64,000 bases of DNA from Mycolicibacterium aichiense (lineage in GTDB: Bacteria; Actinomycetota; Actinomycetes; Mycobacteriales; Mycobacteriaceae). Below the pieces are notes generated by a model. That model did not search any database. It was not told the DNA's origin and worked only from the letters and a program-made list of their open reading frames with translations. Made by a program: the position numbers and the translations under genes. The stretch spans positions 1,550,001-1,614,000 of the forward strand of contig NZ_AP022561.1 of assembly GCF_010726245.1 (NCBI RefSeq). Direction: 5' to 3'. Shown piece by piece: positions 8,497-17,882 of this stretch (positions are counted from its first letter, which is position 1; each line of letters begins with the position of its first letter).

Positions 8497-10779
8497 GTGT
8501 CCAGACAGAAGTCGGATCAGGCTGACGGCGTAGTCCGCCGCGTGACGTGTCCGCTGTGCGAAGCCATGTGCGGCCTGCGGGTCACCGTCGACGGCGACCG
8601 GGTCACCGATATCCGCGGCAACCCCGACGACGTGTGGTCGGCCGGGCACATCTGCCCCAAAGGCACGGTTCTCGGGCAGCTGCACGAGGACCCGGACCGG
8701 CTGCGCTCGCCGATGGTCAGGCGGCCGGACGGAACCCACGTCGCCGTCTCCTGGGAGGAGGCGTTCGCCGAAACGGAGCGGGTGCTGCGACCGGTGCTGG
8801 ACAGCGACGGTGCGCGGGCGGTCACCGTGTACGTCGGCAACCCGGTGGCGCACAACCTGGGTTTGAGCTCCTACATCGGCGCCCTCGTCGGGATGGGCGC
8901 AGCGGCCGGGATGGGCGCGTACTACTCGCCGGGCACGGTCGACCAGTGGCCGCTGAACGTCGTCGGCACCCTGCTCTTCGGCGGGATGTGGAACGCGCCG
9001 ATCCCGGACCTGGCCCGCACCGACCACCTCGTCGTCATCGGTGCCAATCCCGCGGCCTCGCAGGGATCGATGCTCTCGGCGCCGGACGTCGTCGGTCATC
9101 TGAGCGCTATCCGTAAGCGCGGTGGTCGGGTGGTGGTCATCGACCCTCGCCGCACCGAGACCGCGCAGCGCGCCACCGACTGGGTGCCGATCCGTCCTGG
9201 CACCGACGCGCTGGTGCTCTTCGCGGTGCTGCGGACGCTGGCCACCGACGGATTGCTGCGCGCCCATCCGCATCTCGACGGCCGGGTGCAGGGCCTCGAC
9301 GAGGTGATCGCCATGGCCGACCCGTTCACCCCGGAAGCCGTTGAAGGGCCGAGCGGAATCCCGGCCGACACGATCCGTGCGCTCGCACACGATCTGGCAT
9401 CGGCGTCGAATCCCGTGCTGTACAGCCGGATCGGGGCGTGCACCCAGGAGTTCGGCACCTTGGCCACCTGGCTGGTGTTCGTGCTGAACACCGCACTCGG
9501 TGCGGTCGACCGGCGCGGGGGAGCGGTGTTCCCCACCCCGGCGGTGTACTCGCCGATGTTCATGAAGCCGCCCGATCAGCCCGGCCCACGCTGGGAATTC
9601 GGCCGCTTCGCCTCGCGTGTGCGCGGGGTCGGGGAGGTGCTCGGCCAATTCCCGGTGAGCTGCCTGGCCGAGGAGATCCTCACCCCGGGCGACGGCCGTA
9701 TCCGCGCCATGATCTCGGTCGCGGGCAACCCGGCGATCTCGGCGCCGGCAGCCGGGCGGCTCGACGAGGCGCTGGCGTCCCTGGATGCCCTTGTCTGCGT
9801 CGACAACTGGCTCAACGAGACCACCAGGCATGCCCACGTCATCTTTCCTGGACTCTCGCCGCTGGAGCGCCCGCACGCCGACGATCTGTACTGGATCTAC
9901 GCCGTCGCCTCCTGCCTGAAGTGGTCGGAGCCGCTGTTTGCGCCGGATCCTTCTCGGCCACTGGAATGGGAAGTGCTGCTGCGTCTTTCGGCCGCACTGC
10001 TGGGCACCCCGATGACCGACGTCGACGTCCCGGCGATGGACGACCTCTACACCGGGGGACTGGTCGCCACCATGTGCACCCAGCCGGGCACTCCGCTGAG
10101 CGGACGCGACCCTGTCGAGGTGATGGGCATGCTGAAAGGCCAAGGGCCCGAACGTATATACGATCTCTACATCCGACTCGGTCCCTGGGGCGACGGTCTT
10201 GGCGCCAACCCCGACGGCCTGACCCTCGATGAGGTGCGCATGCACCCCGACGGCCTGCGACTCGGCGAACTGGAGGGCGGCCGGCTCGATTCGGCCGTCA
10301 CCACGCCGTCCGGGACCATCGAGTTGCTGCACGACCTGTTCGTCGACGACGTTCCCCGGTTGCGGGCGCGCATGGACCGCGCCGACGATTCGCTGCTGCT
10401 GACCAGTCGGCGGCATCTGCGGTCGAACAACTCGTGGCTGCACAACGTGCCTGCGCTGATGCGAGGGCGAGACCGATGCACGCTGATGATGCACCCGGAC
10501 GATGCCCGCCGCGTCGGGGTCGGCGACGGCGAGCTGGCCGAGGTCAGCACATCGGAAGGGAAAGTGGCTGTGCCCGTTGAGGTCAGCGACGACATGATGC
10601 CCGGGGTGGTGTCACTGCCGCACGGCTGGGGACACGGGCTGCCGGGCAGCCGGCTCGGCATCGCCAACGAACATCCCGGCGTGAACTCCAACCTGCTCAA
10701 CCCGCCTGATCTGCTCGACGTCCCCAGCAACACTCAGGTGGTCAACGGGGTGCCGTGTCAGGTGCGGGCAACGGTTTGA
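8497..10779 (+). CDS. Molybdopterin (bis-MGD) oxidoreductase, formate dehydrogenase/nitrate reductase superfamily
   Basis: The product is 760 residues from a GTG. The N-terminal [4Fe-4S] site is C-PL-C-EAM-C, then ICPKG. The middle has GANPAASQGSM and VVIDPRRTETA motifs of the molybdopterin-binding domain, and the C-terminus has a molydopterin-dinucleotide-binding domain (VSLPHGWGHG, NLLNPPDLLD). No twin-arginine signal is visible, so it is probably cytoplasmic. No partner electron-transfer subunits lie next to it, as for mycobacterial biotin-sulfoxide-reductase/FdhA-like single-subunit proteins. The substrate is unknown. Confidence 0.85.
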   Translation: MSRQKSDQADGVVRRVTCPLCEAMCGLRVTVDGDRVTDIRGNPDDVWSAGHICPKGTVLGQLHEDPDRLRSPMVRRPDGTHVAVSWEEAFAETERVLRPVLDSDGARAVTVYVGNPVAHNLGLSSYIGALVGMGAAAGMGAYYSPGTVDQWPLNVVGTLLFGGMWNAPIPDLARTDHLVVIGANPAASQGSMLSAPDVVGHLSAIRKRGGRVVVIDPRRTETAQRATDWVPIRPGTDALVLFAVLRTLATDGLLRAHPHLDGRVQGLDEVIAMADPFTPEAVEGPSGIPADTIRALAHDLASASNPVLYSRIGACTQEFGTLATWLVFVLNTALGAVDRRGGAVFPTPAVYSPMFMKPPDQPGPRWEFGRFASRVRGVGEVLGQFPVSCLAEEILTPGDGRIRAMISVAGNPAISAPAAGRLDEALASLDALVCVDNWLNETTRHAHVIFPGLSPLERPHADDLYWIYAVASCLKWSEPLFAPDPSRPLEWEVLLRLSAALLGTPMTDVDVPAMDDLYTGGLVATMCTQPGTPLSGRDPVEVMGMLKGQGPERIYDLYIRLGPWGDGLGANPDGLTLDEVRMHPDGLRLGELEGGRLDSAVTTPSGTIELLHDLFVDDVPRLRARMDRADDSLLLTSRRHLRSNNSWLHNVPALMRGRDRCTLMMHPDDARRVGVGDGELAEVSTSEGKVAVPVEVSDDMMPGVVSLPHGWGHGLPGSRLGIANEHPGVNSNLLNPPDLLDVPSNTQVVNGVPCQVRATV

Positions 10780-10782
10780 GGC

Positions 10783-11154
10783 TCAGCCGTCGATCGAGTC
10801 GGCCAGACGCTGCAGCAGTTCGGTGAGCGCCAGCTGCTCCTCGCCGGAGAGGATTCCGAACAGTTCCTCGGCCGCGGCGGTATACGCGCCGGCCCAGCTC
10901 TGCGCCTGCCGCCTTCCGGCGGGTGTGGTCTGCAGCAGGGTCACCCGGCGGTCGGAGTCGTCGGCGCAGCGTTCGATCAAGCCCTCCCGGACGAGTGCGT
11001 CGGCCAGGGTGGAGGCGGTGCCCTGGGTGATGCCGACGGTGCGCGCCAGGTCGGTGAGCCGGACTGGGCCGCAGCGATCCACCTCGAACAGGACCTTGGA
11101 TCGGGGGGTGGACACACCGTGATCACCGAGCCGCTCGTCGAGGGCACGGACCAA
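10783..11154 (-). CDS. MarR-family transcriptional regulator (start uncertain)
   Basis: A winged-helix of MarR type is seen: LTDLARTVGITQGTAS as recognition helix-turn-helix, then LIERCADDSDRRVTLLQTT as wing. From the TTG at 11154 the product is 123 residues, short for the family. The frame stays open 27 codons further upstream with protein-like sequence (SRQRAAALADAFGRAGKT). GGGAGG (11246-11251) lies 10 bases before an ATT codon at 11235, so a 150-residue product starting at ATT is possible. It is divergent from the aldo/keto reductase gene, and a 14-bp palindrome between them is the probable operator. Confidence 0.8.
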   Translation of the reverse strand: MVRALDERLGDHGVSTPRSKVLFEVDRCGPVRLTDLARTVGITQGTASTLADALVREGLIERCADDSDRRVTLLQTTPAGRRQAQSWAGAYTAAAEELFGILSGEEQLALTELLQRLADSIDG

Positions 11155-11285
11155 TGTCTTGCCGGCGCGGCCGAAGGCGTCGGCGAGGGCTGCGGCGCGC
11201 TGACGGGATTCGGCGTCGTGCGCTGAGCGTGGAATGTGACTTCACCTCCCTGGGTTGACAGGAAGCGTAACGCGCCCGCAAGATA

Positions 11286-11299
11286 GTTTGACGTCAAAC
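11286..11299. promoter_or_regulatory. Palindrome GTTTGACGTCAAAC between divergent MarR and aldo/keto reductase genes
   Basis: This is a perfect 14-bp palindrome of the size MarR dimers bind, placed 41 bases before the reductase start. It could control both genes. Confidence 0.6.
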
Positions 11300-11339
11300 A
11301 ATTCGATCTCAATCTATCTCCCTGCGAGTGGAGGACCCC

Positions 11340-12191
11340 ATGACACGCTTCCCATTGGCCGGCTACGACGTCCACCGCGTCGGATTCGGCGCCATGCAGC
11401 TTCCCGGTCCCGGGGTGTTCGGGCCACCGCGCGACCATGACCAGGCGCTGGCTGTCCTGCGCCATGCCGTCGATGCCGGCGTCGACCACATCGACACCTC
11501 GCAGTTCTACGGCCCGAATGTCGCGAACGAACTGATCCGGGAGGCGTTGCACCCCTACCCCGGGAACCTGGCCCTGGTCAGCAAGGTCGGTGCACGCCGG
11601 GACGACCAGGGGGATTGGCTGCCCTACAACCAGCCGCATGAGCTACGCGCAGGGATCGAGGAGAACCTGACCACCCTCGGTGTCGACCGGTTGGCCGCGG
11701 TCAACCTGCGGGTGATGGAGAACGAAGCCGATGCGCTGTTCACCGATCAGCTCGGTGCGATGATCACCGCGCGCGACGAAGGCCTGATCGCCGGAGTCGG
11801 ACTGAGCAACGTCACGCACGAGCAGCTTTTGCACGCGCTGGAACTCACCGACATCGTGTGCGTCCAGAATCCGTTCAATCTGGTGGACCGGTCCTCGCAA
11901 CCCGTGCTCGACGAATGCGTCGCCCGCGGCATCGCGTTCGTCCCGTTCTTTCCGCTCGGATCGGCCTTCCACGAGGTGAATCCGGTGCTGTCGCATCCCC
12001 TCATCACCGGCGCGGCAGAACGATTGGGTCACACGCCCGCTCAGATCGCGCTGGCATGGACCCTGGGTGTCGCCGACAACGTGCTGCTCATCCCCGGCAC
12101 GTCCTCGCTGGATCACTTGGAGGAGAACCTCGCCGTCGCCGGTATCGAACTCGACGAGCAGACCCAGCGCGAGCTGACCGCGGTCGCGTGA
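11340..12191 (+). CDS. Aldo/keto reductase family oxidoreductase
   Basis: The product is 283 residues. The ATG at 11340 is chosen because GGAGG (11330-11334) precedes it by five bases. Family motifs: VGFGAMQL, the Asp and Tyr pair in HIDTSQFYGPN, the Lys in LALVSKVG, and the C-terminal LLIPGTSSLDHLEEN. At the position of the usual catalytic His (DLxQLH) the sequence reads VNLRVME, so the tetrad His is replaced; this is seen in some actinobacterial members. It probably reduces or oxidises a carbonyl substrate sensed by the MarR protein (inference). Confidence 0.87.
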   Translation: MTRFPLAGYDVHRVGFGAMQLPGPGVFGPPRDHDQALAVLRHAVDAGVDHIDTSQFYGPNVANELIREALHPYPGNLALVSKVGARRDDQGDWLPYNQPHELRAGIEENLTTLGVDRLAAVNLRVMENEADALFTDQLGAMITARDEGLIAGVGLSNVTHEQLLHALELTDIVCVQNPFNLVDRSSQPVLDECVARGIAFVPFFPLGSAFHEVNPVLSHPLITGAAERLGHTPAQIALAWTLGVADNVLLIPGTSSLDHLEENLAVAGIELDEQTQRELTAVA

Positions 12192-13406
12192 CTACTTGAG
12201 TTCGGTCGAGGACAGCCCGAGCAGGCGGCGGGCGACCACCAGCTGCTGAATCTGCTGCGTGCCCTCGAAGATGTCCAGGATCTTCGAGTCGCGGGCCCAC
12301 TTCTCCAGCAGGGTCTGCTCGGAATAGCCTGCCGTTCCGGCCAATTCGACAGCCTTGAGAGTGATGTCGCTGGCGACCCGGGCAGCCTTGGCCTTACCCA
12401 TCGACGCTTCTTTGGAGTTCGGGATCGCATTGTCGGCCTGCCACGCCGAGCGGATGGTCAACAGATAGCCGGCCTCCCAGTCGGCTTCCATGCGAAGGAA
12501 TTCCGCGGCGGCCGCACTCTGGGCGTGGGCGGGCTTGTCGTAGGAGATCTCCACGCCGGCCTCGGTGAGGATCGTGCGCAGTTCCTCCAGGGCGGCACGG
12601 GCCACTCCGACCGCCATCGCGGCCACGATCGGCCGGGTGTTGTCGAAGGTCTCCATGACCCCGGCAAAGCCCTTCTCCACCTCGATCTCCGGGCTTCCCA
12701 GCAGGTTCTCTTTGGGGATGCGGGCGTTGTCGAACCGGATGGCAGCGGTATCGGAGGCCTTGATGCCGAGCTTGTGCTCGAGACGCTCGACGGTCACCCC
12801 GGGGTGCTCGCGCGGCACGATGAACGACTTGATCGCCGCGCGGCCCTTGGACTTGTCCAGCGTCGCCCACACCACGATGTGGGTGGCCCGGGAACCGGCG
12901 GTGACGTAGATCTTCTCGCCGTTGATCACGTATTCGTCGCCGTCGAGCACCGCCGTCGTCGACACCGCCGCCGAGTCCGAACCGAACGACGGCTCGGTGA
13001 TCGCCATGGCGGCCCACACGTTCTTGCCCAGTCGCGCCAACTGCTCGTCGGTGGCCACTCCGGAGATCGCGGCGTTGCCCAGACCCTGGCGGGGCACAGA
13101 CAGCAGCAGCGCGATGTCACCCCAGGAGATCTCCAGGGCATTGAGCAACGCGGACATGTTGCCGCCGTTGATGTTTCCCTTCGGGCCGTCGTCGCTGTCG
13201 CGGAATGCCTCCGTGCCGGCGAACGAGATCGTGTTGGCCTCCGAGATTCCCTCGAACAACGTTGCCAGGGTGTCCAATTCGACGGGGTAGGCGTGTTCGG
13301 CGACGTCATACTTGCGTGAGATCGGCCGCAACATCTCCGCGGCGCCCTGGTGTGCCTTCTCGATCACGGCTTCCAGCTTGCGCGGCAGTTCGAGATTGAT
13401 TGCCAT
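12192..13406 (-). CDS. fadE23: Acyl-CoA dehydrogenase FadE23-like
   Basis: The product is 404 residues. The FAD-contact segment is FGSDSAAVSTTA and the catalytic-base motif is DIFEGTQQIQ near the C-terminus. Sequence and its place directly downstream of a FadE24-like gene match the M. tuberculosis pair Rv3140/Rv3139. The gap from the upstream gene is 33 bases, so the two form an operon and probably a heteromeric dehydrogenase (pairing is inference from other mycobacterial FadE systems). The role is alpha,beta-dehydrogenation of an acyl-CoA. Confidence 0.85.
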   Translation of the reverse strand: MAINLELPRKLEAVIEKAHQGAAEMLRPISRKYDVAEHAYPVELDTLATLFEGISEANTISFAGTEAFRDSDDGPKGNINGGNMSALLNALEISWGDIALLLSVPRQGLGNAAISGVATDEQLARLGKNVWAAMAITEPSFGSDSAAVSTTAVLDGDEYVINGEKIYVTAGSRATHIVVWATLDKSKGRAAIKSFIVPREHPGVTVERLEHKLGIKASDTAAIRFDNARIPKENLLGSPEIEVEKGFAGVMETFDNTRPIVAAMAVGVARAALEELRTILTEAGVEISYDKPAHAQSAAAAEFLRMEADWEAGYLLTIRSAWQADNAIPNSKEASMGKAKAARVASDITLKAVELAGTAGYSEQTLLEKWARDSKILDIFEGTQQIQQLVVARRLLGLSSTELK

Positions 13407-13439
13407 GTCAGTGTTTTCCGTTCGTTAGCCGGTCGGCGG

Positions 13440-14822
13440 TTACAGGACGACAACACCCTCGGCGACGCCGATGGCCCGCAGATCGCGGTACCAGCGCTCA
13501 ACCGGGTGTTCCTTGGTGAAGCCGTGGCCGCCGAGTAGCTGCACCCCGTCGAGGCCGATCTGCATGCCCTTGTCTGTGCCCAGCTTCTTGGCCAGTGCGG
13601 CCTCGCGGGTGAACGGCAGGCCACGCTCTGCGCGGGCGGCGCCGCGCCAGGTGATCAACCGCAGGCCATCGAGCTCGATGGCGATGTTGGCGCACATGAA
13701 CGCGACGGCCTGACGGCGGGCGATCGGCTCGCCGAATGCCTCGCGCTCTTTGACGTAGGGGATCACGTAGTCGAGCACCGCGTGCGAGGTGCCGACCGCC
13801 AGCGCGGCCCAGCCCAAGCGGGACAACGCAATTGCTTCGGAGTAGTCCGCATCGGTCGCGCCGTCCTCACCGAGGCGGGCCGACAGCGGCACCGACACCT
13901 TCTCCAGTGCCACCCGGCCCAATGCCGCGGCCCGGATCCCCATGCTGGGGTCGGCGGTGACCGTCAAGCCCGGGGTGGAGGCCTCGACGATGAACAACGC
14001 CGGCTTGCCGTCGAGTTGTGCTGCCACGATGAACAATTCGGCATCGGCAGCGGCGGGAACCAGCGATTTCACGCCGTCGAGACGGTAGCCGCTCGGGGTG
14101 CGCACCGCGGTCGTCCTCAGCGCGGTCGGGTCGAACAGCGCATGCGGTTCGGCGATCGCCACGCACGCCTGCGGCACGTTCTCGCCGGCGAACTCGGCCA
14201 GATATGTGGCCTGCTGGTCGGCGCTGCCCCAGTGAGTCAGCGCCGAGGCGACACCGCCGGGCGCCAGGATCGGCAGCGCAAGGCCCATGTCGCCGTAGGC
14301 GAGTGCCTCGGCCACCAAGGCATTGGTGACGGTGGTGCGCTGCTCGGCGATGCCGTCGAAGTCTTCGGGGATGTTGATGGCCGTGATGCCGAGCTCGGCG
14401 GCCTTGGCGATCAGATCGGCGGGATAGGTCGCGGCGTCGTCGGCGTCATGAGCGGCCGGACGCAGAATCTCCTCGGCGAACTCGTCGACCGTCGCAACGA
14501 TCATCTTCTGGTCGTCATCGGGGGTCAGGTCGAAATAGTCTGCGCCGCTGGGCCGCAGCCGGGCCGGCGCCTTGCCGATGCCCTGAACCTTCTTGAACTG
14601 CCGGGTCGCTGCGCCCGCGGTGGAGAACGCCTGCTTGACGCCGTACTTGAGGCCCCGGTTAAGCGGGTCGCGCAGGTGGTAGCGGTCCAGGAAGTCCTGT
14701 CCCATCAGCGGGGTGACAAGGGCCAGGCCGATGTCGGTGAGGGAGCGCTTGTGCTTGTACTGCCCGACCGCGCTGTCGCGGGCTCGTGCACTGGCGGACT
14801 TGGGGGGAAGAGTGTTGGTCAT
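13440..14822 (-). CDS. fadE24: Acyl-CoA dehydrogenase FadE24-like
   Basis: The product is 460 residues: an N-terminal extension of ~70 residues, then the acyl-CoA dehydrogenase fold (EILRPAAHDADDAATYP, LGGHGFTKEHPVERWYRDLRAIGVAEG). The C-terminus ends at AEGVVVL, where other family members have the EGT motif; the canonical EGTxxIQ helix is missing, as expected if the subunit works with FadE23. It is the first gene of the fadE24-fadE23 pair. The promoter region holds an inverted repeat at 14876-14891. Confidence 0.85.
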   Translation of the reverse strand: MTNTLPPKSASARARDSAVGQYKHKRSLTDIGLALVTPLMGQDFLDRYHLRDPLNRGLKYGVKQAFSTAGAATRQFKKVQGIGKAPARLRPSGADYFDLTPDDDQKMIVATVDEFAEEILRPAAHDADDAATYPADLIAKAAELGITAINIPEDFDGIAEQRTTVTNALVAEALAYGDMGLALPILAPGGVASALTHWGSADQQATYLAEFAGENVPQACVAIAEPHALFDPTALRTTAVRTPSGYRLDGVKSLVPAAADAELFIVAAQLDGKPALFIVEASTPGLTVTADPSMGIRAAALGRVALEKVSVPLSARLGEDGATDADYSEAIALSRLGWAALAVGTSHAVLDYVIPYVKEREAFGEPIARRQAVAFMCANIAIELDGLRLITWRGAARAERGLPFTREAALAKKLGTDKGMQIGLDGVQLLGGHGFTKEHPVERWYRDLRAIGVAEGVVVL

Positions 14823-14875
14823 GGTGGCAGCCTCGTCGATGGTGGGCGTGCTGGTCGGATCTCGCTGGAGCCTAT

Positions 14876-14891
14876 CTTACTCCAAAGTAAG
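14876..14891. promoter_or_regulatory. Inverted repeat CTTACT-CCAA-AGTAAG upstream of fadE24
   Basis: A 6-bp perfect inverted repeat with a 4-base centre lies 54 bases before the fadE24 start, in the 135-bp gap between hisN and fadE24. It is a candidate repressor site; the regulator is not in the window. Confidence 0.45.
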
Positions 14892-14957
14892 GTAGATGCC
14901 GGAAGCGCTCCTCAGCGCGAATTCTGTTGGGTCGGTCACACCGGAGCGGCCGCGCGG

Positions 14958-15785
14958 CTACCGCCGGGCCAGGCTCGCCAGGGTCGCGTCGTGCAGCAGG
15001 CCATTGGTGGCCACCGCATTCCCGCCGTGCGGGCCGGGCGCTCCGTCGAGGTTGGTGAACCGGCCGCCGGCCTCGCGGACCAGAATGTCCAGCGGCGCCA
15101 GATCCCACAGCTTGACCTCGGGCTCGGCGGCGATATCGACAGCGCCCTCGGCGACCAGGCAATAGGAGAAGAAATCGCCGTAGCCGCGCACCCGCCACAC
15201 GTCGTCGGTCAACCCGATGAACTGGTCACGCAATCCGAGATCGGCCCAACCGGACAGGCTGGAGAACGACAAGCTGGCCGATCCCAGCTCGGCAACCCCG
15301 GAGACCGACAATGGCCGGGCCTGCTCGTCTCCGGCGCGCGCGAAGGCGCCCAGTCCCCGGCCGGCCCACCACCGGCGGTTCAGGGCCGGGGCGCTGACCA
15401 CTCCGACGACCGGCACGCCGTCGGAGAGGAGCGCGATCAGGGTCGCCCAGATCGGCACGCCGCGGACGAAGTTCTTGGTCCCGTCGATCGGGTCGATCAC
15501 CCACTGCCTGCCCTGGAATTCGGCGGTGCCGCCGTACTCCTCGCCGAGCACGGCGTCGTCCGGGCGCTCGCGGGACAACGCCGCGCGCACGTCGGCCTCG
15601 ACCGCCTCGTCGGCGTCGGTGACGGGGGTGAGGTCCGGTTTGGTGTCGATGCGCAGATCGAGCGCCCCGAATCGATCGAGGGTGATCGCATCGGCGCGGT
15701 CGGCGAGCTGCAACGCCACCGACAGGTCTGCCTGCACATCCTCGCCGCTCATCCGCCGTTGATTCGCACCGTAAGCGTCGCTCAT
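14958..15785 (-). CDS. hisN: Histidinol-phosphatase (inositol-monophosphatase-like fold), HisN
   Basis: The product is 275 residues. Metal-binding motifs of the inositol monophosphatase superfamily are present: [21 protein letters not shown] and, near the C-terminus, [17 protein letters not shown]. Similarity and its place next to fadE24 match M. tuberculosis Rv3137 (HisN), which removes phosphate from histidinol phosphate in histidine synthesis. The start is either 15785 (AGGA nine bases upstream) or the Met 11 codons later. Confidence 0.82.
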   Translation of the reverse strand: MSDAYGANQRRMSGEDVQADLSVALQLADRADAITLDRFGALDLRIDTKPDLTPVTDADEAVEADVRAALSRERPDDAVLGEEYGGTAEFQGRQWVIDPIDGTKNFVRGVPIWATLIALLSDGVPVVGVVSAPALNRRWWAGRGLGAFARAGDEQARPLSVSGVAELGSASLSFSSLSGWADLGLRDQFIGLTDDVWRVRGYGDFFSYCLVAEGAVDIAAEPEVKLWDLAPLDILVREAGGRFTNLDGAPGPHGGNAVATNGLLHDATLASLARR

Positions 15786-15808
15786 GGCAGCAGTCCTACC
15801 ATGGCCGC

Positions 15809-16153
15809 ATGTGGGAATTCGCGGTGATACTGCTGATCGTCGGTGCCCTGGTCCTGGTTCTGGCGCCGCGCTTGATGCGCCGCGGCCCGCGCGGCGAGGT
15901 GGTGCACGGCACCCTGCTGGTCACCGGGGTCAGTCCGCGCCCGGACGCCACCGGCGACCAGTTCGTCACGATCAGTGGTGTCATCAACGGACCCACGGTC
16001 AACGAGCATGTGGTGTACCAGCGGATGGCGGTCGATGTGGACAGCTGGCCGACCATGGGCCAACTCATCCCGGTGGTGTACTCGCCGAAGAACCCGGACA
16101 ACTGGTCCTTCGCGCCGCCGGACCAGCCGGCGCCCCCGCAGCCCCACAGTTAG
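15809..16153 (+). CDS. Small membrane-anchored protein of unknown function
   Basis: The product is 114 residues. One strongly hydrophobic segment covers residues 4-21 ([17 protein letters not shown]), followed by a basic RLMRRGPRG stretch and a ~75-residue domain ([23 protein letters not shown]) ending in proline-rich sequence. It is divergent from hisN and eight bases before the next gene. No function is recognised. Confidence 0.7.
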   Translation: MWEFAVILLIVGALVLVLAPRLMRRGPRGEVVHGTLLVTGVSPRPDATGDQFVTISGVINGPTVNEHVVYQRMAVDVDSWPTMGQLIPVVYSPKNPDNWSFAPPDQPAPPQPHS

Positions 16154-16160
16154 GAACCCG

Positions 16161-16568
16161 ATGTCCGAACCCCTTCCCGACGGACTCCTCGCGCTGTTGC
16201 ATCGTCCCAGCCCCTGCTTTGTGGCCACTCTCATGCCCGACGGTTCACCGCAGCTGACCGAGACGTGGGTGACCACCGACGGCGAGCACGTGGTCATCAA
16301 CATCGTCGAAGGCATGCAGAAAGCCCGCAACCTGGCCCGCGACCCGCGCGTCGCGGTCAATGTCGTCGATCCCGATGACGTCAACCGCTACTACGCGGTC
16401 CGCGGTCGGGTGCTGTCGACGACGACCGAGGGTGGCCGCCAAAGCATCGACGAGATCTCGCAGAAGTACCTCGGCATCCCATATCCGAACTTCAGTGGGA
16501 ATCCTGACGAGACGCGCGTCATCGTCACCATCGCCGCCGAGTCGATCACCACGCCGGCCCGCGACTGA
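16161..16568 (+). CDS. PPOX-class F420-dependent-type split-barrel oxidoreductase
   Basis: The product is 135 residues. The start LLALLHRPSPCFVATLMPDGSPQLTETWV and the later KARNLARDPRVAVNVVDPD are typical of the short flavin/F420-binding split-barrel family common in mycobacteria. It starts eight bases after the preceding gene with AGGA upstream, so the two are co-transcribed. The substrate is unknown. Confidence 0.85.
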   Translation: MSEPLPDGLLALLHRPSPCFVATLMPDGSPQLTETWVTTDGEHVVINIVEGMQKARNLARDPRVAVNVVDPDDVNRYYAVRGRVLSTTTEGGRQSIDEISQKYLGIPYPNFSGNPDETRVIVTIAAESITTPARD

Positions 16569-16586
16569 CGGTGGCTGGGCGCCGTC

Positions 16587-17840
16587 TCAGCATTGAGCAG
16601 TGGACTCGCGAATCGGCGGCCTCGTCTCCGGGACCGCGGCGAGGTAGAGAATCAGCCCGGCCACCGCGACGGCGGACAGCGTGATGAACGTCGTGTGGTA
16701 GCCGGCGGCGACGATCAGGGCCCCGGCCAGCCCGGCGCTGATCGCGGCCCCGGCGCCCTGAACCGTGGCGAGAGCGCCCTGGGTGACGTTGAAGTGACCA
16801 GTGCCCGCGGTCAGATCGGCGATCACGACCGGGAACAGGGCCCCGAAGATGCCGGCACCCACACCGTCCAGCGTCTGCACCGCGACCAGCCACACCGGGT
16901 TGTCCGAGACGGTGTAGAGCACACCGCGCACGGCCAGGACGGCGAAGCCCGCCACGAAGATCGGCTTTCGGCCCCACGAGTCGGCGGTGCGCCCGACGAT
17001 GACCGCGACCGGAACCATCACGAGCTGCGCGGCGAGGACACACAGTGCCGTCAGCGAGGTCGCGCTGTCCTTGCCCGCGACGCGAACCAATAGCTGGCTG
17101 ACCGAGGTCAGCATCGCCGCGTTCGACAGGTGGAACACGAACACCACGGCGGCGAAGGCCAGCAGGCTTCGGCTCGTGAGCAACACCGACCAGCCGCTGG
17201 CATGGCTGTCGACTGTGTGGTCGGCGGACAGCCCGCGCGCCAGGCTTTCGTCGATCTCGTCGTCTTTGATCCGGGCGGCCGAGGCGACGCTGAGCAAAGC
17301 GAGCACCGCCATCAGCCAGAACACCACGACCGGACCGAACTGGATGGCCAGCAAGGCCGCGATGCCCGCGGATATGGCATTGCCCGCGTGATTGAACGCC
17401 TCGTTGCGTGCGATACGCCGGGTCAGCAGCCGGGCGCCGACGAGCCCGAGGCTGATCGCCGCGATGCCCGGTCCGAAGACGGTCGCGGCAGCGGCTGCGG
17501 CCGATTGGGTCGCCGTCACCGCGATATATCCGTGCACTGCGGGCAGGCACAGGCAACTGGCCGTCACCACGACGGCCGCGACGATGAGAACCATTCGGCG
17601 GTGTGGGATTCGGTCGATCAACGCACCCGCGGGCGTTTGGGCGACGAGGCCGACCAGGCCGGAGATGGTGATCACGCTGCCGACCGTCGCCTCGTCCCAG
17701 CCGTGTGCGGGACCACGGGTGGCGAGCAGGTAGATGGCCAGATACGGGCCGAGGCCGTCGCGCACGTCGGCGAGGAAGAAGTTCAACCCATCGAGCGCGC
17801 GCAGCGATCGTGTCGAAGGTCGCCGATCGTTGATCGCCAT
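16587..17840 (-). CDS. MFS transporter (drug/metabolite efflux type)
   Basis: The product is 417 residues from the ATG at 17840 (MAINDRRPSTR); an earlier in-frame codon at 17882 would run into the preceding gene's stop. About 12 hydrophobic segments are visible, with the inter-helix loop RIPHRRM of the MFS type after helix 2 and WGRKP in the second half. It lies 42 bases downstream of a TetR gene in the same direction, so it is probably repressed with it through the palindrome at 18455. Confidence 0.85.
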   Translation of the reverse strand: MAINDRRPSTRSLRALDGLNFFLADVRDGLGPYLAIYLLATRGPAHGWDEATVGSVITISGLVGLVAQTPAGALIDRIPHRRMVLIVAAVVVTASCLCLPAVHGYIAVTATQSAAAAAATVFGPGIAAISLGLVGARLLTRRIARNEAFNHAGNAISAGIAALLAIQFGPVVVFWLMAVLALLSVASAARIKDDEIDESLARGLSADHTVDSHASGWSVLLTSRSLLAFAAVVFVFHLSNAAMLTSVSQLLVRVAGKDSATSLTALCVLAAQLVMVPVAVIVGRTADSWGRKPIFVAGFAVLAVRGVLYTVSDNPVWLVAVQTLDGVGAGIFGALFPVVIADLTAGTGHFNVTQGALATVQGAGAAISAGLAGALIVAAGYHTTFITLSAVAVAGLILYLAAVPETRPPIRESTAQC

Positions 17841-17882
17841 CGGGTCACATTGTGCCGACCGTGCCTGTGTGGGTCCCGGCAC

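Noticed and set aside
7624..10494. Long minus-strand open frame of ~950 codons opposite the molybdopterin oxidoreductase gene
   Set aside because: It lies antisense to well-supported genes (aldehyde dehydrogenase end, PaiB-like, molybdopterin oxidoreductase), has Arg/His-rich low-quality composition and no domain; a usual shadow in high-GC DNA.
13782..15827. Plus-strand open frame of ~680 codons opposite fadE24 and hisN
   Set aside because: It is a mirror of two conserved enzymes on the minus strand and has no recognisable motif.
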